Shown in pieces: positions 1 through 9,036 of a DNA stretch of 64,000 nucleotides; position 1 is the first letter of the stretch; every line of letters starts with the position of its first letter. The stretch is from RFSX01 sp965230215. Lineage in GTDB: Bacteria; Bacteroidota; Bacteroidia; Chitinophagales; Saprospiraceae. The notes under the pieces are model-generated. The model saw nothing but the letters and a program-made list of their open reading frames with translations. It was not told where the DNA came from and did not search any database. The DNA lies in the NCBI GenBank assembly GCA_965230215.1, contig CBDDKN010000002.1:930001-994000 (forward strand), written 5' to 3'. Position numbers and translations under genes: made by a program.

Positions 1-866
1 ATGAAATCTGCTTCTTCACAACTGACTTCGTAGTCATGCTTCAAGGAAATGTGTGAAGCCCTCATCAACCTTCCAAGTGCCACACTATTCCCTTCCGCAA
101 TAGCTCTAATGGCCTCAGTAACGCGCAACTTTTCGCTTAAAACATGCTTGTGTCGTCTGCAGGCCACTTCGCTAGCATTTTCATTTTCCAAGGCCTCCTT
201 TAACTGTTTCCTTCGGGTTGTATATTGGCTAAGAGGAAGGTTATGAGAAACAGCCGTGTCGATAAGTCCTAATTTGAAATGCGCTGGCCATTTGAGATAG
301 CGCTTTGAATTGGTGCTACAGTCAAGAGCCATGACGTGGCCGGCCTTGGAATGTATAATTGCATTTTGGTCCATCAGCCCTCCTTCCAGGCCCAAGCCGT
401 ACTCCACAACAGAGGATAGTTGTATCATCTCTTCCGGCGCAATTTGCAAATCAAGAAGCTTTGTTAAGCCCCAAAGGCAACCTATGCACAATGCCGAAGA
501 CGAAGACAGTCCTCCACCTATAGGTATATCACTACAAAAGCTAATCGTGAAACCCCTTGTTCCTAACTGCGTGTCCAGTAATTCAAAAATGCGCTTATAA
601 TAAGCCACCCAGGAATAGCTTTCCTTTTCAACGGGAAAGCTTTGACTCTCGTTTAAGTCGATTGCACAGACTTCTCGCAATTGGTCATCTCTTGTTTCGA
701 TCAGAAAGTACATATATGGTGCAGAGGCAAAGGGAAGCACTGTTCCTCCTGCATAATCAATATGCTCTCCTATTACATTGACCCGACAAGGAACCCTAAA
801 CCGTAGGTACTTATTTGTTGGTTGAGTCGCATATGATCCTGCCACGAGTTCAGACCTAGTACGCAT
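1..866 (-). CDS. Galactokinase-like GHMP sugar kinase (3' part outside window)
   Basis: The first 288 codons of a GHMP-family sugar kinase; the gene runs off the left edge. The N-terminal signature NVIGEHIDYAGGTVLP matches the galactokinase sugar-binding motif. The ATP-binding motif PIGGGLSSSSAL and the later stretch EGGLMDQNA, which holds the candidate catalytic Asp, also match. DTAVSHNLPLSQYTTRR and LKHDYEVSCEE are further family blocks. The ATG at 866 overlaps the stop of the upstream GH109 gene, so the two are probably translationally coupled. Family members phosphorylate galactose, or N-acetylgalactosamine in the GALK2 branch, at C1. Coupling to an alpha-N-acetylgalactosaminidase makes GalNAc a possible substrate, but that is inference. 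About a quarter of the usual 380-residue length is missing from the window. Confidence 0.86.
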   Translation of the reverse strand, partial: MRTRSELVAGSYATQPTNKYLRFRVPCRVNVIGEHIDYAGGTVLPFASAPYMYFLIETRDDQLREVCAIDLNESQSFPVEKESYSWVAYYKRIFELLDTQLGTRGFTISFCSDIPIGGGLSSSSALCIGCLWGLTKLLDLQIAPEEMIQLSSVVEYGLGLEGGLMDQNAIIHSKAGHVMALDCSTNSKRYLKWPAHFKLGLIDTAVSHNLPLSQYTTRRKQLKEALENENASEVACRRHKHVLSEKLRVTEAIRAIAEGNSVALGRLMRASHISLKHDYEVSCEEADF

Positions 867-2193
867 CCGACATTGCGAATTTGTTCTTTCGTACTATCCA
901 TTGACCTCTGGTAAAGTCTGGAAATGGCTGTGGACTGCTTCCCGTGGCTATTGAGCGTTCCGACAGTGGTGTGATAGCCATCCAACTTGCTGCGTCGTAT
1001 ACGTCGAAGGGCGCCGCCTGATTTCTCTTGGCACACTCGACCAGGCTGTGGATTAAGAAAAAGTCCATGCCGCCGTGTCCGGCTCCGGAAGCATCTGACT
1101 CGTAACGTTTCCATAATATGTGGTCGTATTCCTGAAGATATTTTTCCTGCGATTCCCAGCGGTGTGCGTCACTCAACCCTTCAATATGAACAGACTTGTT
1201 AACACCCATCCATAAGCCCCTTGTTCCTTGAACTCTGAAACCCAAAGAATATGGTCTCGGCATATTTGTATCATGATGCATTACAATGGTTTCCCCATTA
1301 TTACACTTTATAAAACTGGTCACCTTATCACCCAACTTAAACTCAACAGATGCATTAGGGTGATCAGCCCCTCCCTTAGGGTGGTCCATAATATATTGGT
1401 TTAATGACCTTGACTTTGATGCAATTGAGTTGATGTATAAAAAGCGGTTACCTCTGTTAATATCTATGTATTGTGAAACGGGTCCAATTCCATGTGTAGG
1501 ATACAGGTCGCCGTTTCGGTTAACAGAATGCTGTGTCCTCCATCGGGCTTCACTAAATGCATTTTCACCAAACTCAACACCTCCCCCATAGGGATTAGTG
1601 CCGTCATTGAATTTAACAGCTCTTAAGTCATGCTGATATCCACATTCAAGATGTATAAGCTCTCCAAACAAGCCCTCCCTTACCATGTTCAGGACGGCCA
1701 TAATGTCTCGCCTGAAACAAACATTTTCCATGAAATATAACTCTGTGTTGGACTGAAGTTTGGCATCAACAAGATCCCAGCACTCTTCAATAGAAAACGC
1801 ACCTGCCACCTCAAGACCAGTGTATATGTTTCTTTTCAAACACTCAATGGCCATCTCTGTATGCCATCTCCATGGCGTGGCGATTATAGCCAGATCTGGC
1901 TTTTCTTTATCCAGCATATCCAGATAGTGCCTTTCTCCTACTGTATAGTATTGCGGTTGTGTTAGATCTCTTGATTCAAAAATTTTCTTGGTCCTGTCAA
2001 CCATCCGTGGATCAATATCTGCAACTCCTACGATGTCAATATCATCTCTGTTCAGTAGCAATGATATATGCCCCTGCCCGCGCAAACCACTTCCGAGTAT
2101 AACTGTTTTGAGTTTGCTGTTACTGAGTTTTACCGGAACACTTAATGAGGCTCCAACCAGTCCCGAGTTCTTTATAAAGCTTCTTCTATCCAT
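856..2193 (-). CDS. GH109 family glycosidase (alpha-N-acetylgalactosaminidase-like, Gfo/Idh/MocA fold)
   Basis: A 445-residue NAD-dependent glycosidase of the Gfo/Idh/MocA fold. It opens with a twin-arginine-type signal (MDRRSFIKNSGLVGASL), so export by Tat is likely. A Rossmann motif, LGSGLRGQGH, follows at about residues 33-42. IATPWRWHTEMA, GDLYPTHGIGPVSQYIDINR and MHHDTNMPRPYS resemble the GH109 enzymes that remove terminal GalNAc by an NAD-assisted elimination mechanism. The length is normal for the family. The 3' end overlaps the start of the galactokinase-like gene. It is divergent from the glycerate kinase gene. Substrate specificity cannot be read from sequence alone; other GH109-like oxidoreductases act on different sugars. 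Confidence 0.85.
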   Translation of the reverse strand: MDRRSFIKNSGLVGASLSVPVKLSNSKLKTVILGSGLRGQGHISLLLNRDDIDIVGVADIDPRMVDRTKKIFESRDLTQPQYYTVGERHYLDMLDKEKPDLAIIATPWRWHTEMAIECLKRNIYTGLEVAGAFSIEECWDLVDAKLQSNTELYFMENVCFRRDIMAVLNMVREGLFGELIHLECGYQHDLRAVKFNDGTNPYGGGVEFGENAFSEARWRTQHSVNRNGDLYPTHGIGPVSQYIDINRGNRFLYINSIASKSRSLNQYIMDHPKGGADHPNASVEFKLGDKVTSFIKCNNGETIVMHHDTNMPRPYSLGFRVQGTRGLWMGVNKSVHIEGLSDAHRWESQEKYLQEYDHILWKRYESDASGAGHGGMDFFLIHSLVECAKRNQAAPFDVYDAASWMAITPLSERSIATGSSPQPFPDFTRGQWIVRKNKFAMSDAY

Positions 2194-2259
2194 TATTTAT
2201 AAATAAAGTATATTCATGAAAATAGTAATTATATCCCATCAAGCTAAAGCCATGCAAGA

Positions 2260-3369
2260 ATGAAAATTATCATTGCGCCAGACAAGTTCAAAGGCAGTTT
2301 AACATCTGAAGAAGTATGTCGCTACATCTCAAAAGGCTTGCTTAAACTTAAACCTGATTTGCAAATAGTCTCTTTCCCAATGGCTGATGGAGGAGACGGC
2401 AGTCTTGAGCTTCTTGAATCCTATTATTCCCTATCCAGGGTTCCAATTAAAACCCTAGATCCCCTGGGAAGAGAGATAGAGAGTTACTACTCGATGAAGG
2501 GACCAAGCGCATTGATAGAGGTCGCATCAGCAAGCGGGTATGTTCTTTTAGATGAAAATGAGAAAAATCCAATGTACACCAGTACGCGAGGAACAGGTTT
2601 AATGGTTAAACATGCTATTGAAAACGGATGTCAGGATATCCAGCTTTTTCTCGGAGGTAGTGCAACCAATGATGCAGGAACAGGTATTCTGGATGCTCTT
2701 GGATTTGAGTTTCTGGATGATAATGGAGAAAGACTTGAGCCTATTGGTAAAAATCTAATGCAAATAAATAGTATTAGTATGCCCGACAACTATGAAGACC
2801 TTAAAGCTGTTAAGTTCACTCTGCTATGCGATGTCAACAATCCATTGTATGGACCATCAGGAGCTGCACATACTTATGCTAAACAAAAGGGGGCCTCAGA
2901 TGATGAGATACTCCTGTTGGATCAGGGTTTAATGCAATTTTCTTCAATCCTGGAGCAGCAGTTTGATAAAAGGGTCGGAGACATTCCAGGAGTTGGGGCA
3001 GCCGGTGGAATACCTGCAGCGCTTTTGGCATTTTTAAATTGTAAATTAACAGCTGGTACCGATGCGTTCATTGAGATAACTGGTGTTGAAAATGAATTAA
3101 GCTCGGCTGATTATATAATTACCGGTGAAGGTCGCCTTGATGATCAAAGTCTCTTGGGAAAAGTGCCTGGTGGCATGTACAAGCTTGCTCAAGAATACAA
3201 TATTCCTTGTGCCTTTCTGGTAGGACATAGCACTTTAAAACACGATGAGTTTTCTAACGGAACCATTATGTCAATTTTATCGGAAGCTGAAAGTACTGCA
3301 GACGCCATGAAGAATGCTTCAAAATATTTGGAAAGAATAGCCATTAAGCTTGCTCAAACTTTTGAATAG
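2260..3369 (+). CDS. Glycerate kinase (GlxK/GarK family)
   Basis: A 369-residue glycerate kinase, which phosphorylates glycerate with ATP to feed lower glycolysis. It starts with the family hallmark MKIIIAPDKFKGSLTSEE. It also has PMADGGDGSLELL, the glycine-rich block LGGSATNDAGTGILDALG and the late motif IITGEGRLDDQS, all in the usual order and at the usual length. It stands alone: the upstream neighbour is divergent and the downstream NAD(P)HX repair gene is convergent, with 26 bp of 3' overlap. Members of this family make 2- or 3-phosphoglycerate depending on the branch, and the sequence does not settle which. Confidence 0.93.
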   Translation: MKIIIAPDKFKGSLTSEEVCRYISKGLLKLKPDLQIVSFPMADGGDGSLELLESYYSLSRVPIKTLDPLGREIESYYSMKGPSALIEVASASGYVLLDENEKNPMYTSTRGTGLMVKHAIENGCQDIQLFLGGSATNDAGTGILDALGFEFLDDNGERLEPIGKNLMQINSISMPDNYEDLKAVKFTLLCDVNNPLYGPSGAAHTYAKQKGASDDEILLLDQGLMQFSSILEQQFDKRVGDIPGVGAAGGIPAALLAFLNCKLTAGTDAFIEITGVENELSSADYIITGEGRLDDQSLLGKVPGGMYKLAQEYNIPCAFLVGHSTLKHDEFSNGTIMSILSEAESTADAMKNASKYLERIAIKLAQTFE

Positions 3370-4846
3370 CCTGAGGAACGGCATTGGCAATTTCTAAGGC
3401 CGATATTCTCTTGTCGCCGGATGCCGCTATATCACCTGCTGTTCCATGAAGATACGCCCCAATGATGGCGGCATCTTCTGTATTATAGCCTTGGCATAAT
3501 AAGGATAATAATATGCCAGTTAAGACATCTCCACTTCCTGCTGTGGCCATATTGTAATTGCCTGTTGCGTTAAAATACATCTTGCCATCTGGTGTACATA
3601 CAATGCTATAAGCCCCCTTTAAAATAACAATGGCGTCTGTCTTTTGACTAAGCGCCCTAAGTTTATCCAGCTTTCCCTTTTCATCCTTCCACTTTCCAAC
3701 AAGTCGTTCAAACTCTTTCGGGTGTGGTGTTAATATGCTGCCCTTGGGAATCTCGCTCAATAATGCTTTCTGAGCAGAGATAATATTTAAGGCGTCTGCA
3801 TCAATAACCATCGGTTTTGAATGCTTGCTGAATAGTCGTTCAACAAATTCTATGGTGTCCTTATGGGTGCCCAGACCTGGTCCTATCCCTATAGTCCATT
3901 CACCATCAAGGTGATCATCTACAATATGCTCTTCCCCACTATTCTGTACACACATCAACTCCGGCGCATAGGCCTGAACAGCTAGGATGCCGTTGTGGCT
4001 GCTGTAAACAGAGACAAGTCCCGCTCCCGCCTTCAAACAAGCTGTGGCTGATATAATCGCGGCCCCTGTCTTGGTTTTAGACCCACCAATTATTAATGCA
4101 TGTCCATATGTGCCCTTGTGACTGAATCGCTCACGAGCTATAAGTCTGTTTATTACGTTTTTGTCTTCAATACACACCAGCTTGCTTGGTTCGTTTCTGA
4201 CATATTCCTCATGCAATCCGATGTCAATTATGGCAAATTCTCCTGCTGCCGGACCGCTGGTTGGAAGAAGAAAGGCAAGCTTTGCGGTTTGGAAACTCAA
4301 TGTGTAATCTGCCCACACAGAATGTTGGATATCCTCTTGTGTATTATAACAACAATACATACCAGAGGGTATGTCGATCGAAACCTTTATGCCATTATGA
4401 AGATTTATTTTTTGTATGAGCTCAAGAGCTTCACCAGCTGGCCTTCGTGACAAGCCAGAACCAAAAAGGGCATCAATAATAAGCTCAGACGATTCTGCTA
4501 AGACTTGCTCCTTTATTTCAGAAAAATCCGCTATTGGAACGTCTAGCATCTTCAGTCGCTTCAAGTTGTGCTCAAAGTCATCTGATCCTCTTTCGGCAAA
4601 CATTAGTTTAACAACACGTACCTTATAGCCATACCTGTTCAGGTATCTGGCTATTACCAATCCGTCACCACCATTGTTTCCTGAGCCGCAGACAATTGTA
4701 ATCCTATTGTCCTTGTCAAATTTTGACATCAACCAATAGCTCGCACGATAGGCTGCTCGCTCCATTAGGTCTATCGAACTTATGGGTTCATTTTCGATGG
4801 TAAAGCTGTCCCACCGTCTAATTTGTTCTGCTGTAAATATCTTCAT
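3344..4846 (-). CDS. nnrDE: Bifunctional NAD(P)H-hydrate epimerase / ADP-dependent NAD(P)H-hydrate dehydratase
   Basis: A 500-residue fusion that repairs hydrated NADH and NADPH in the cytoplasm. The N-terminal half (about residues 1-215) is the YjeF_N epimerase domain, with CGSGNNGGDGLVIARYL as the nucleotide-binding loop. The C-terminal half (about 225-495) is the ribokinase-like dehydratase with GIGPGLGTH, VIDADALNII, LTPHPKEFERL and the catalytic block ATAGSGDVLTGIL. Length and domain order equal the usual bacterial fusion. Its 3' end overlaps the convergent glycerate kinase gene by 26 bp. A strong terminator lies just upstream and belongs to the peroxidase gene, so this gene probably has its own promoter. 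Confidence 0.95.
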   Translation of the reverse strand: MKIFTAEQIRRWDSFTIENEPISSIDLMERAAYRASYWLMSKFDKDNRITIVCGSGNNGGDGLVIARYLNRYGYKVRVVKLMFAERGSDDFEHNLKRLKMLDVPIADFSEIKEQVLAESSELIIDALFGSGLSRRPAGEALELIQKINLHNGIKVSIDIPSGMYCCYNTQEDIQHSVWADYTLSFQTAKLAFLLPTSGPAAGEFAIIDIGLHEEYVRNEPSKLVCIEDKNVINRLIARERFSHKGTYGHALIIGGSKTKTGAAIISATACLKAGAGLVSVYSSHNGILAVQAYAPELMCVQNSGEEHIVDDHLDGEWTIGIGPGLGTHKDTIEFVERLFSKHSKPMVIDADALNIISAQKALLSEIPKGSILTPHPKEFERLVGKWKDEKGKLDKLRALSQKTDAIVILKGAYSIVCTPDGKMYFNATGNYNMATAGSGDVLTGILLSLLCQGYNTEDAAIIGAYLHGTAGDIAASGDKRISALEIANAVPQAIQKFEQA

Positions 4847-4874
4847 TTATGAAAATGGCTTTCATAAACAATAT

Positions 4875-4898
4875 AAAAAAAGCGGCCCAAAGGGCCGC
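4875..4898 (-). terminator. Rho-independent terminator after the haem peroxidase gene
   Basis: On the minus strand GCGGCCC, a TTT loop and GGGCCGC form a perfect 7-bp GC-rich stem followed by seven T residues. It lies 14 bp past the stop of the peroxidase gene and ends its transcript before the repair-enzyme gene. Confidence 0.92.
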
Positions 4899-4911
4899 CA
4901 TTCTACCACAC

Positions 4912-6915
4912 TTAATCTGCTTTCACAAATCTAACGGGTTTATATTCTTGTTTGTCTTTTACTCTTATAAAGTATATGCCTGTATCCAAATAGCTTACAT
5001 CCATTTCAATGCGTCGTGATTGAATAACCGTGCTTTTTACAATTCTACCCAAGTTGTCGCTTATCAGAAGTTGTTCGTTAGCTAAAACTTCGTGTGTGTC
5101 TCCCAATTGAATTATCAATATGTCCTTTACCGGGTTGGGATAAACCGTTGCTCCAAGCTGAACACTGTTTGCTCTGTGAACTATTATATTGTCGGTTTTA
5201 CTACCCGCATCACATGATTCAGCAATAAAGACATTGCGTTGAATATCGCCAATTGCCGTGTTCTCTTTAATAACGTCAGAAAGTCGTGTTCTGTCTATTT
5301 CTCTCCTTTCGCTTGCATTAAGCGTTCTGTCATACATGTAGAAAAAGCGATCACCATCTCTTAGGGCTTCAAACTGCTTTCTAAGGATCTCATGAAGTGT
5401 GTTCCCAAGTGAAGAATTTCTCCGCTTGTCTTCCGCCAGAAAGCCAATCCAAGGATCTATATTATCCACATCCCCATATAGCTCTTCAAGCAGTTGTTGT
5501 ACTTCCTGATCTCTGGTAATGTCACGAAAGCTTCGCGCCTCTCTGTCTGTATACTTTTTACGAATTGTGTTGTAATCGGGTAAGCCATGATCCCTGCCCC
5601 TTTGTATGTTCAGACTTGCAAGGTCCAATCCAAACACGGGTCCGGCATTGGGATCTCCAAAAAGAAAGTTTCTCAAGTTATCTGTAATTTTTAGATCCAC
5701 TTCATTCTGTACTTGTGCAGACAAACCCTTTAGAACAGGTTCAAGTTTGTTTTCCTTTATTATTTCAGGATTGAAAAATCCATCGATAAGAGAAAGCTCA
5801 CCAGTACCCACTGCACTACAGTCGCTGTTAACCAGCAGCATATGGTCTGTAACCATTGTATGACCCAACCTGTACGCGGCGGTTGCGAATATGTTTGTTA
5901 TGTCGGCCTGTTTTCTGTCGTCATAATTCCTCTCTCTCCGCAGCTCAACACCAAGGGCGGGTAGAAACTCATTATACGTAATGCTTTGAATTATTCCCGC
6001 AACCTTTTTCCTTGCATTGAGGTATAGTTGTTGGTCGCCGCGCATGCCCCCCTGAATAAGCTGATTACAAGTTCTATTATGCAACCTTACAAAAAGTGTA
6101 TGCAATGCTGTAAGGCCCGGTTGTTCATTGGCACGTATGTCACCAGCTACAAACACTTTGTTCTGACCCGATCCGTCTCCCGCCATAGATGGCGCATCCG
6201 GGTCTATTTCAGAAGCCAGTTCACCGTCAACAGTATTATACGGTAACAACATGCCTTCTGACATTTTTAGTTTGCCGTCAACTTTTGTTCGCAACCAATC
6301 GGCCCGTTCTTCGTCAGAGCCGTATACATTAGACGCATCAATCCATGAAGTAATCAGATTTGATTGTTGCCTGTAATTGTCTACTCCTGTGTCTTCATGT
6401 ACTGCGGATCTGAAAAAGGGAATCTCTGAGGTGAACAGTGGCTCATCAGACGGCAAACCGATCGGCTCATACTCAATGTGTGCCTCAGGAGTAAGGCTTA
6501 TATCATGATCTAAAAACTGACCCCATGTAAAGACGAAAGAACTTAAGTTGAAGCTGCTGTAAATGGTTTCTGTCTCATCACAAAGTGCATTTGAGATTGC
6601 TCTTGGGCTTGGCCTTTCTTCTCCCGCCATGGCGTTGTAGTGATCGGAAGATCCATACTCGGATTCCATTTCCCTGTAGAGCTCGATGTCACTCGCACCC
6701 CATTCTTCATGTCTTCTGTTATTACAAACACCATCAATACTCCTAAACTCACTGTTGCCACAGTCAGAATTATTGTTGTCATGTTTGTCCCTCTTCTTAT
6801 GAACGAATGTCTGTCCATTGGTAATAAGTGGTAACTCTTTCTGTGCCTTAAGATCTGAACTAAAAAACGCCAGAAATACAAAGCATACAATAAACTTGTT
6901 AATGTCTACTCTCAT
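4912..6915 (-). CDS. Secreted animal-type haem peroxidase with T9SS sorting domain
   Basis: A 667-residue peroxidase of the animal haem peroxidase (peroxidase-cyclooxygenase) superfamily. A signal peptide (residues 1-24, ending LKAQ) precedes the domain. WGQFLDHDIS at 131-140 supplies the distal His. RANEQPGLTALHTLF near 261 has the conserved Arg-x-x-Glu, and RLGHTMV at 349-355 supplies the proximal His. NIQRGRDHGLP is the family signature. From about residue 590 a type IX secretion C-terminal domain follows (VYPNPVKDILI to the end), so the enzyme is expected outside the outer membrane. It lies downstream of a di-haem cytochrome c peroxidase gene on the same strand, 78 bp away, and is followed by a strong terminator. 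The physiological substrate is unknown. Confidence 0.93.
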   Translation of the reverse strand: MRVDINKFIVCFVFLAFFSSDLKAQKELPLITNGQTFVHKKRDKHDNNNSDCGNSEFRSIDGVCNNRRHEEWGASDIELYREMESEYGSSDHYNAMAGEERPSPRAISNALCDETETIYSSFNLSSFVFTWGQFLDHDISLTPEAHIEYEPIGLPSDEPLFTSEIPFFRSAVHEDTGVDNYRQQSNLITSWIDASNVYGSDEERADWLRTKVDGKLKMSEGMLLPYNTVDGELASEIDPDAPSMAGDGSGQNKVFVAGDIRANEQPGLTALHTLFVRLHNRTCNQLIQGGMRGDQQLYLNARKKVAGIIQSITYNEFLPALGVELRRERNYDDRKQADITNIFATAAYRLGHTMVTDHMLLVNSDCSAVGTGELSLIDGFFNPEIIKENKLEPVLKGLSAQVQNEVDLKITDNLRNFLFGDPNAGPVFGLDLASLNIQRGRDHGLPDYNTIRKKYTDREARSFRDITRDQEVQQLLEELYGDVDNIDPWIGFLAEDKRRNSSLGNTLHEILRKQFEALRDGDRFFYMYDRTLNASERREIDRTRLSDVIKENTAIGDIQRNVFIAESCDAGSKTDNIIVHRANSVQLGATVYPNPVKDILIIQLGDTHEVLANEQLLISDNLGRIVKSTVIQSRRIEMDVSYLDTGIYFIRVKDKQEYKPVRFVKAD

Positions 6916-6961
6916 AATAAATTAATTTAAGTGAATAAAAAAGGGACCTATTGCAATAAGT

Positions 6962-6987
6962 AGCCAGCCCAAGAACTTAGGCCGGCT
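6962..6987 (-). terminator. Possible hairpin between the two peroxidase genes
   Basis: An 8-bp stem (AGCCGGCC on the minus strand pairing with GGCTGGCT, one G-U pair) lies just after the stop of the cytochrome c peroxidase gene. No T tract follows, so it may be a weak terminator or an mRNA-stabilising hairpin rather than a full stop. Confidence 0.4.
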
Positions 6988-6993
6988 GTTTGA

Positions 6994-8238
6994 TTAAAAT
7001 GGGTTGGACCATTTTGTATCTGTATAAATATTATTTCCAGTAAGTGTGCGCATGAAAGCAACAACGGCCTCAAGCTCTTCATCTGTTACATTCAGATTAA
7101 TCCCTCCTCCTCTATCAAGGCGTCTGTCAAGATTGTTATTACCCGGCATTCGGCGAACCTCATTATAGTGTGCTATTACCTCTTCCATGGTTTCGAATTC
7201 CCCGGTATGCATCATTGGAGAATTTATACTACCATCCGGGTTGAATATGTCTCTTAGACTGGGGGCTCTTGTCACGTCGAGGTCCAGACCAGTCGTGCCT
7301 ATAGTTCCTATTACGCCATTGTTTCTTGAATTATCATCTATCCCAAATTCCGGTGCAGAATGACATCCGTTGCAACCCAGTCCCCCTCCAATACGTTCAC
7401 CGCTTTGTCCTTGAAACTGGGGTGCTTGCATGAACAGCTGCTTACCTCGGTTCTCCTCGTTCGTAAAATTTGGAAAGTTCTGGTTGTTGTTGTTTACCAT
7501 CGCCCTCCCAATGTCATATTTGCTATCAAAAGACTGCATGCTTCGGATAAACTGTGCCAAAGCGTCCTGCATTCTTTCTTCCGTAACATCAGTATCTCCG
7601 TATGCTTCAGAAAATAAGATTTGATAATAGTCAATTCCGGAAAGCCTTTCCAGCAGCTGATCAAAATCCGGATCACCGTTTGTTCCGCTAAAGCCCATCT
7701 CACCATGGTCTTTTATAGGCATTGTTGTTTGTTGCTCCAGTGAGTTGGCTCTTTCGTCCCAAAAGAATCTGCGCTCTTCTGAAAATCTAGCGTTTGCCAA
7801 TCGCATAGAGTGCCTTGCTGTAAGTCCGTTAACACCTTGGCTTTGTATAGCTGGATCGCCAAATGCAAAAGCTTGTTGATGACAGCTTGCACATGACACG
7901 CTTAAGTCTGAAGAAAGGTTTCTATCATAAAAGAGCACACGGCCAATCGTGGCCTCGATGTCAGAAATAACGTTGCCTCCGGTGTTGTCTTCATCAATAT
8001 AGTTTGGTATGTTTTGATTGCTATAATTTTCAAGTGCATCCAAATGCACCTGTCCGTTAATCAAAACTCTTGTAATTTCTTCATCTGTGTCATCTTCCCC
8101 TCCTTCGTCCGAAGAATCATCATCCTCTTGGTCCTCTTCAGTTGTAACATCTACCGGGTCCAAGATATCGTCTGTATCATTAGAGCAAGATGCTAAGAAA
8201 AGTAAAAAGGCGAAACTTAATAATTGTACGTACTTCAT
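6994..8238 (-). CDS. Di-haem cytochrome c peroxidase / MauG family lipoprotein
   Basis: A 414-residue exported protein. A lipobox (LASC, Cys18) ends the signal peptide, and a very acidic linker of Asp/Glu/Ser runs over residues 20-55. Two c-type haem sites follow: CASCH at 116-120 and CNGCH at 289-293, as in the bacterial di-haem peroxidase / MauG family. These reduce H2O2 using cytochrome c or carry out long-range oxidations. The length is somewhat above a classic CcpA because of the linker. It is upstream of and co-oriented with the secreted haem peroxidase and downstream of a sigma factor cluster. Whether it is a true peroxidase or a MauG-like oxidase is not settled by sequence. Confidence 0.92.
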   Translation of the reverse strand: MKYVQLLSFAFLLFLASCSNDTDDILDPVDVTTEEDQEDDDSSDEGGEDDTDEEITRVLINGQVHLDALENYSNQNIPNYIDEDNTGGNVISDIEATIGRVLFYDRNLSSDLSVSCASCHQQAFAFGDPAIQSQGVNGLTARHSMRLANARFSEERRFFWDERANSLEQQTTMPIKDHGEMGFSGTNGDPDFDQLLERLSGIDYYQILFSEAYGDTDVTEERMQDALAQFIRSMQSFDSKYDIGRAMVNNNNQNFPNFTNEENRGKQLFMQAPQFQGQSGERIGGGLGCNGCHSAPEFGIDDNSRNNGVIGTIGTTGLDLDVTRAPSLRDIFNPDGSINSPMMHTGEFETMEEVIAHYNEVRRMPGNNNLDRRLDRGGGINLNVTDEELEAVVAFMRTLTGNNIYTDTKWSNPF

Positions 8239-8276
8239 GATCTACGGGTTTATACTGTATTAGTAGCCCACCACAA

Positions 8277-8759
8277 TTATTTCCTTCGCGCTATAGGCAG
8301 TTTTTTTTGATTATTAACATGTTCTATAATAAATGATTGCATTCTGCCCTTTTGTGCATCGTTACACAATCCATAAATAAATTGCAAATGCTCAATGTTT
8401 GCATCATAAATAGAATCATTTATGACTTGCAATTCATTAAGTAAACTGTCTGCATGTATGTGATTGTTGGACAACTTGCTGTTATAGAGCTGCATGGTGA
8501 CTTGAGCTTGTTGCGCCTTGATACTATGCATTCTGCTTAAATGCCTGTGCTTGTCTTTTTGAAATGCCGACATCTGTTCATCACTGAAGTTGAAGTGTCG
8601 TCTTATAGGCTCATCCATATCATATGGGTGTCCAGGCAGATGCATGACCTCATGCTTGCTCGGTTTTAGTATTATATAGCTCATAATGGCCAAGTTAAGG
8701 AATACCAAAAGGCCTACCAGGAAGCTAAGTACCTTTACCTTATTCATAATAGAGTCCAT
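8277..8759 (-). CDS. Spy/ZraP-like periplasmic sensor or chaperone
   Basis: A 160-residue protein with one N-terminal membrane segment (about residues 10-31) and a helical, His- and Gln-rich periplasmic part: HEVMHLPGHPYD, then FNFSDEQMSAFQ, then long amphipathic helices. This matches the heavy-metal resistance / Spy-CpxP-ZraP type of Bacteroidota proteins. It overlaps the preceding small membrane protein gene by 20 bp, or by 8 bp if the second ATG (8747) is used. In related gene clusters such proteins act with an ECF sigma factor in envelope or metal stress sensing. That role is inference here, and no metal has been shown. Confidence 0.7.
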   Translation of the reverse strand: MDSIMNKVKVLSFLVGLLVFLNLAIMSYIILKPSKHEVMHLPGHPYDMDEPIRRHFNFSDEQMSAFQKDKHRHLSRMHSIKAQQAQVTMQLYNSKLSNNHIHADSLLNELQVINDSIYDANIEHLQFIYGLCNDAQKGRMQSFIIEHVNNQKKLPIARRK

Positions 8760-9036
8760 TTACGGGGTTATAGTTATGGACATTTGCACTCTGTTGTTGT
8801 TCTTGATGGCTAGTATGTGGTGTGTTGGTTTTATGATGAGCTATAATTGTGGCATTCACAAATACAAGTATTAGGAAGGCAATTGAAAAAGTCCAGATCT
8901 GTCTTAATGTAAATATCTTATCAAGTTGAGACATTGCAAGCTGTTGCATCTTCAAGTTAAGGCTTGCAGGAGGTTTAACTCTGTCGGTATTTTCGAGCTG
9001 TTTAAAAAATAGTCTCTCGTGTAAATTTCTGTTCAT
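8740..9036 (-). CDS. Small single-pass membrane protein, putative anti-sigma factor
   Basis: A 98-residue protein with about 45 N-terminal cytoplasmic residues, one membrane helix (around 48-66, TFSIAFLILVFVNATII) and a short His/Gln-rich outside tail. Its ATG overlaps the sigma-factor stop (ATGA) and its 3' end overlaps the Spy-like gene. Position and topology fit a minimal anti-sigma factor or sensor transmitting a periplasmic signal, but there is no recognisable anti-sigma zinc motif. Function is inferred from context only. Confidence 0.65.
   Translation of the reverse strand: MNRNLHERLFFKQLENTDRVKPPASLNLKMQQLAMSQLDKIFTLRQIWTFSIAFLILVFVNATIIAHHKTNTPHTSHQEQQQSANVHNYNPVNGLYYE

Noticed and set aside
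49..781. Three plus-strand open frames at the left edge
   Set aside because: They lie opposite the galactokinase-like gene, which has clear family motifs on the minus strand; the plus-strand products look random.
773..1114. Open frame on the minus strand overlapping the galactokinase and GH109 genes
   Set aside because: It is a shadow in a third frame; both real genes have diagnostic motifs and cover the same bases.
5461..5470. Exact DnaA-box consensus TTATCCACA
   Set aside because: A single copy inside the peroxidase coding sequence with no cluster or AT-rich flank.
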